Assembly: GCA_045577735.1 (NCBI GenBank) | Contig: JAZNIY010000017.1 | Span: 141,386-205,385, forward strand | DNA: 64,000 nt | Source of the DNA: Stercoripulliclostridium_A sp045577735 | GTDB taxonomy: Bacteria > Bacillota > Clostridia > Christensenellales > DTU072 | Direction of reading: 5' to 3' | Part shown: positions 62,575-64,000 of the stretch, piece by piece | Position numbering within the stretch: the first letter of the stretch is position 1 | How the letters are laid out: every line of letters begins with the position of its first letter | Translations under genes and position numbers: made by a program | Notes under the pieces: model-generated | Told to the model about the DNA's origin: nothing | What the model saw: only the letters and a program-made list of their open reading frames with translations | The model's database searches: none

Positions 62575-62982
62575 AACCTCTCAAATTTTTCACAGTATAC
62601 GCATTGATAATAGCATATTATATAATAAAATCGCAAGCGCGCGCGCAAAGTTTTACTTAAATTATACGCGCCCGGTATCGCGCGCACGCTATATATGGGC
62701 ACTTGCGCGCCCACACGACGCATACGTTGTGCACGCTCGGTCGCACAATACGCGCGCTAAGATAGATTATAATCCTAAAATTTTTCTTGTGTTCGTTAGG
62801 AATTTTCGTTTTGATCTCGTATTAATCAACCACGATCCCCTATCAAAAGCCAAAATTGTTAGAAAGGTTGGAAAAAATTAAAAATTTTTAAAAAATTTTA
62901 AAAAAAGGGTTTACAAATACAAGCGTTGTAAATATAATGTATCCGTTATATGACGAATGCTCAAAAATCCAAAGGAGTTAAT
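62575..62982. promoter_or_regulatory. Divergent intergenic region with CG-alternating tracts and a palindromic promoter
   Basis: 408 bp without a gene. For the zinc-ribbon gene: TTTACA (62910-62915), 17-bp spacer, TATAAT (62933-62938); the inverted repeat TTTACAA / TTGTAAA (62910-62932) spans -35 and spacer, an operator-like arrangement. For the surface protein, TATAAT-like sequences lie near 62615-62625 behind a GCGCGCGC tract (62632-62648). A second tract of CG/CA steps fills 62674-62757 and includes a TGGGC/GCCCA hairpin. A TCCTAA/TTAGGA stem lies near 62771-62802. A small RNA is possible but not shown. Confidence 0.55.
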
Positions 62983-63450
62983 ATGGCAAAATTTAAGAAA
63001 TGTCCCCGTTGCGACCTAAACTATATTCCCGTTGAGGAAGACTACTGTTCCGTTTGCAAAGAAGAACTCAGAGGAATAGTAAAAATCGACACAGACGACG
63101 AAGCCGATATTGAAGAAGGTCTTTGCCCCCGCTGTCGCGAAAACTACGTTAACGAAGGCGAAAAATATTGTGAACAATGTTTAAGAGAAATCGAAGCCGA
63201 AAAAGACAAGAGCGCTCGCGATGATTATTGGGAAGACGAAGAAAAGGTTGACGATATTCTCGAAGACGATATGATAATAGACGAAGACGAATTCGTAAGC
63301 TTTGGCTCACTTGAGGACGATGAAGACTTCGACGAAGATGAAGAAGAAGACGTTGACTACTTCGAAGAAGACGACTTTGAAACCGTTTCTGCCGACGATT
63401 ACGACGAAGAGGAAGAAGAGGAAGAAGAAGAGGACGACGACGAATATTAA
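62983..63450 (+). CDS. Zinc-ribbon protein with long acidic tail
   Basis: A 155-residue protein with two short zinc ribbons (KKCPRCDLNY..YCSVCKEE and LCPRCRENYV..YCEQCLRE) in the first ~70 residues and then an almost purely Asp/Glu tail with a few aromatic residues. No catalytic domain. It may be a protein-protein or nucleic-acid-mimic factor; no function is claimed. ATG 62983 with AAAGGAG is chosen over an upstream ATG (62950). Confidence 0.85.
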   Translation: MAKFKKCPRCDLNYIPVEEDYCSVCKEELRGIVKIDTDDEADIEEGLCPRCRENYVNEGEKYCEQCLREIEAEKDKSARDDYWEDEEKVDDILEDDMIIDEDEFVSFGSLEDDEDFDEDEEEDVDYFEEDDFETVSADDYDEEEEEEEEEDDDEY

Positions 63451-63474
63451 AATAACGTATATTTAAACTAGAAG

Positions 63475-63502
63475 AAAGGCCTTGCAATTAGCAAGGCTTT
63501 TT
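63475..63502 (+). terminator. Terminator after the zinc-ribbon gene
   Basis: AAAGGCCTTGC / GCAAGGCTTT (one bulge), loop AATTA, then TTTT. Confidence 0.85.
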
Positions 63503-63510
63503 CTTAATTA

Positions 63511-63635
63511 AAAACCTTTGCTTTTTGACAATCTAGTTAGAAAAATGAAAAATGCGCTTGGTCATGTACAACGAGTACACTCCCGGCACGAATTTTTCCT
63601 TTTCCGTCCTACCTTATTCAAAAATCAAAGGTTTT
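63511..63635 (+). repeat. MITE-like element, copy 1
   Basis: A 125-bp unit with 18-bp terminal inverted repeats (63511-63528 and 63618-63635, one mismatch). Inside, the 25-mer at 63560-63584 begins GGTCATGTAC and holds a TGTAC-N5-GTACA hairpin. The left 53 bp recur at 63691-63743. Confidence 0.75.
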
Positions 63636-63686
63636 GATCAAATTTTGTATTTGCGAACAACTCCCTCTTGCTTTGTGAAGTGATGA

Positions 63687-63743
63687 AGTCTTTGCTTTTT
63701 GACAATCTAGTTAGAAAAATGAAAAATGCGTTTGGTCATGTAC
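63687..63743 (+). repeat. MITE-like element, copy 2, truncated
   Basis: 63691-63743 matches 63517-63569 with a single difference, then diverges exactly after GGTCATGTAC into a purine-rich segment with repeated GCGGAG/TGCGGA words. No right terminal repeat is seen. The stretch 63744-63860 holds no recognisable gene. Confidence 0.72.
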
Positions 63744-63860
63744 GCCCAATTAAGTGCGGAGCGCGGAGTGCAGAATGCGGAACGGCTTCACTACGCGTTG
63801 CTACGTTCACAAGGAATATTTTTAGTTTTTTTCTTATTTTTACCTGTGTTAAGCCTCTGA

Positions 63861-63984
63861 TAGACTTTGGTTTTTGGATGAGATACGAACAAAAGAAAAT
63901 CTCCCAAGGGGAGTGTACTAGGTGTACATGACCCGTAGGGAGACTTTTAGTTTTGTGAAGTAGGTCGCCAAAAAACAAAGTCTA
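63861..63984 (-). repeat. MITE-like element, copy 3, inverted
   Basis: A 124-bp unit in reverse orientation with 17-bp terminal inverted repeats (63861-63877 and 63968-63984, one mismatch). Its core (63909-63933) is the reverse complement of the copy-1 core at 22 of 25 positions; nested TCTCCC/GGGAGA stems surround it, so the whole unit can fold into one long hairpin. Confidence 0.72.
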
Positions 63985-64000
63985 TTCTAGCGTAAATGAC

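Noticed and set aside
63668..63978. Overlapping frames of 80-87 residues on both strands at the right edge
   Set aside because: They lie within the repeat cluster, lack ribosome binding sites and have no protein-like composition.

Overview
The window looks like a chromosome segment from an anaerobic, probably gut-associated member of the Bacillota (Clostridia-like). Pointers are a complete gerA-type spore-germination operon, rubrerythrin, several GPH-type sugar symporters beside intracellular glycosidases (GH3, GH95, GH27), consensus TTGACA/TATAAT promoters and strong GGAGG ribosome binding sites. A more exact lineage cannot be fixed from sequence reading alone.

Layout. 1-3.0 kb: ABC-2 exporter operon (minus). 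3.2-4.7 kb: O-antigen-ligase-like membrane protein. 4.8-9.4 kb: rubrerythrin, tRNA-Arg(CCT), a DUF1538 transporter with two PII-like proteins, and a sirtuin. 9.56-18.34 kb: tRNA-Ser(GGA) followed by an AT-rich island with two C5-cytosine methyltransferases, a Dam-family adenine methyltransferase, a DUF262 protein, an AAA ATPase, two PD-(D/E)xK-type endonuclease candidates and a controller (C) protein. A 15-bp copy of the tRNA-Ser end with an orphan terminator closes the island on the right. 18.4-21.4 kb: TetR regulator with a large lipoprotein. 21.5-24.1 kb: pyrimidine nucleoside salvage (tdk-udk-psuG-cdd). 24.3-31.9 kb: domain-inverted GH3, MATE exporter, gerA operon. 32.0-42.8 kb: two GPH symporters, a lipoprotein, PIG-L deacetylase, Dabb protein, phosphoribosyltransferase, DUF2156, WalJ-like MBL hydrolase, two CPBP proteins, rlmH. 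42.85-49.5 kb: M14 peptidase, tadA, pth, GH95, GH27, Mrp ATPase. 49.5-55.2 kb: lipoprotein/HTH pair, a 416-bp hairpin-array element, GPH symporter with FGGY kinase, DUF2804. 55.2-62.6 kb: rmuC and a 1,964-residue surface protein. 63.0-64.0 kb: acidic zinc-ribbon protein and a cluster of about 125-bp MITE-like repeats.

How it fits together. The glycan genes suggest uptake of oligosaccharides and cytoplasmic breakdown to galactose, fucose or glucose units, with one phosphorylated sugar branch (FGGY kinase). The island appears transcriptionally wired: the motif ACTATAAGT lies in the promoters of both the C-protein operon and the first methyltransferase, so the C protein probably times methylation against cutting.

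The most unusual non-coding features are: (i) two related ~228-bp elements behind tRNA-Arg and tRNA-Ser, each ending in a copy of that tRNA's own 3' end, with a shared 13-nt core and stems that differ in sequence but still pair; (ii) a 416-bp element with 19-bp perfect terminal inverted repeats and a string of hairpins punctuated by TCGATAT/ATATCGA; (iii) a family of short TIR elements at the right edge; (iv) alternating CG/CA tracts recurring in or beside promoters.
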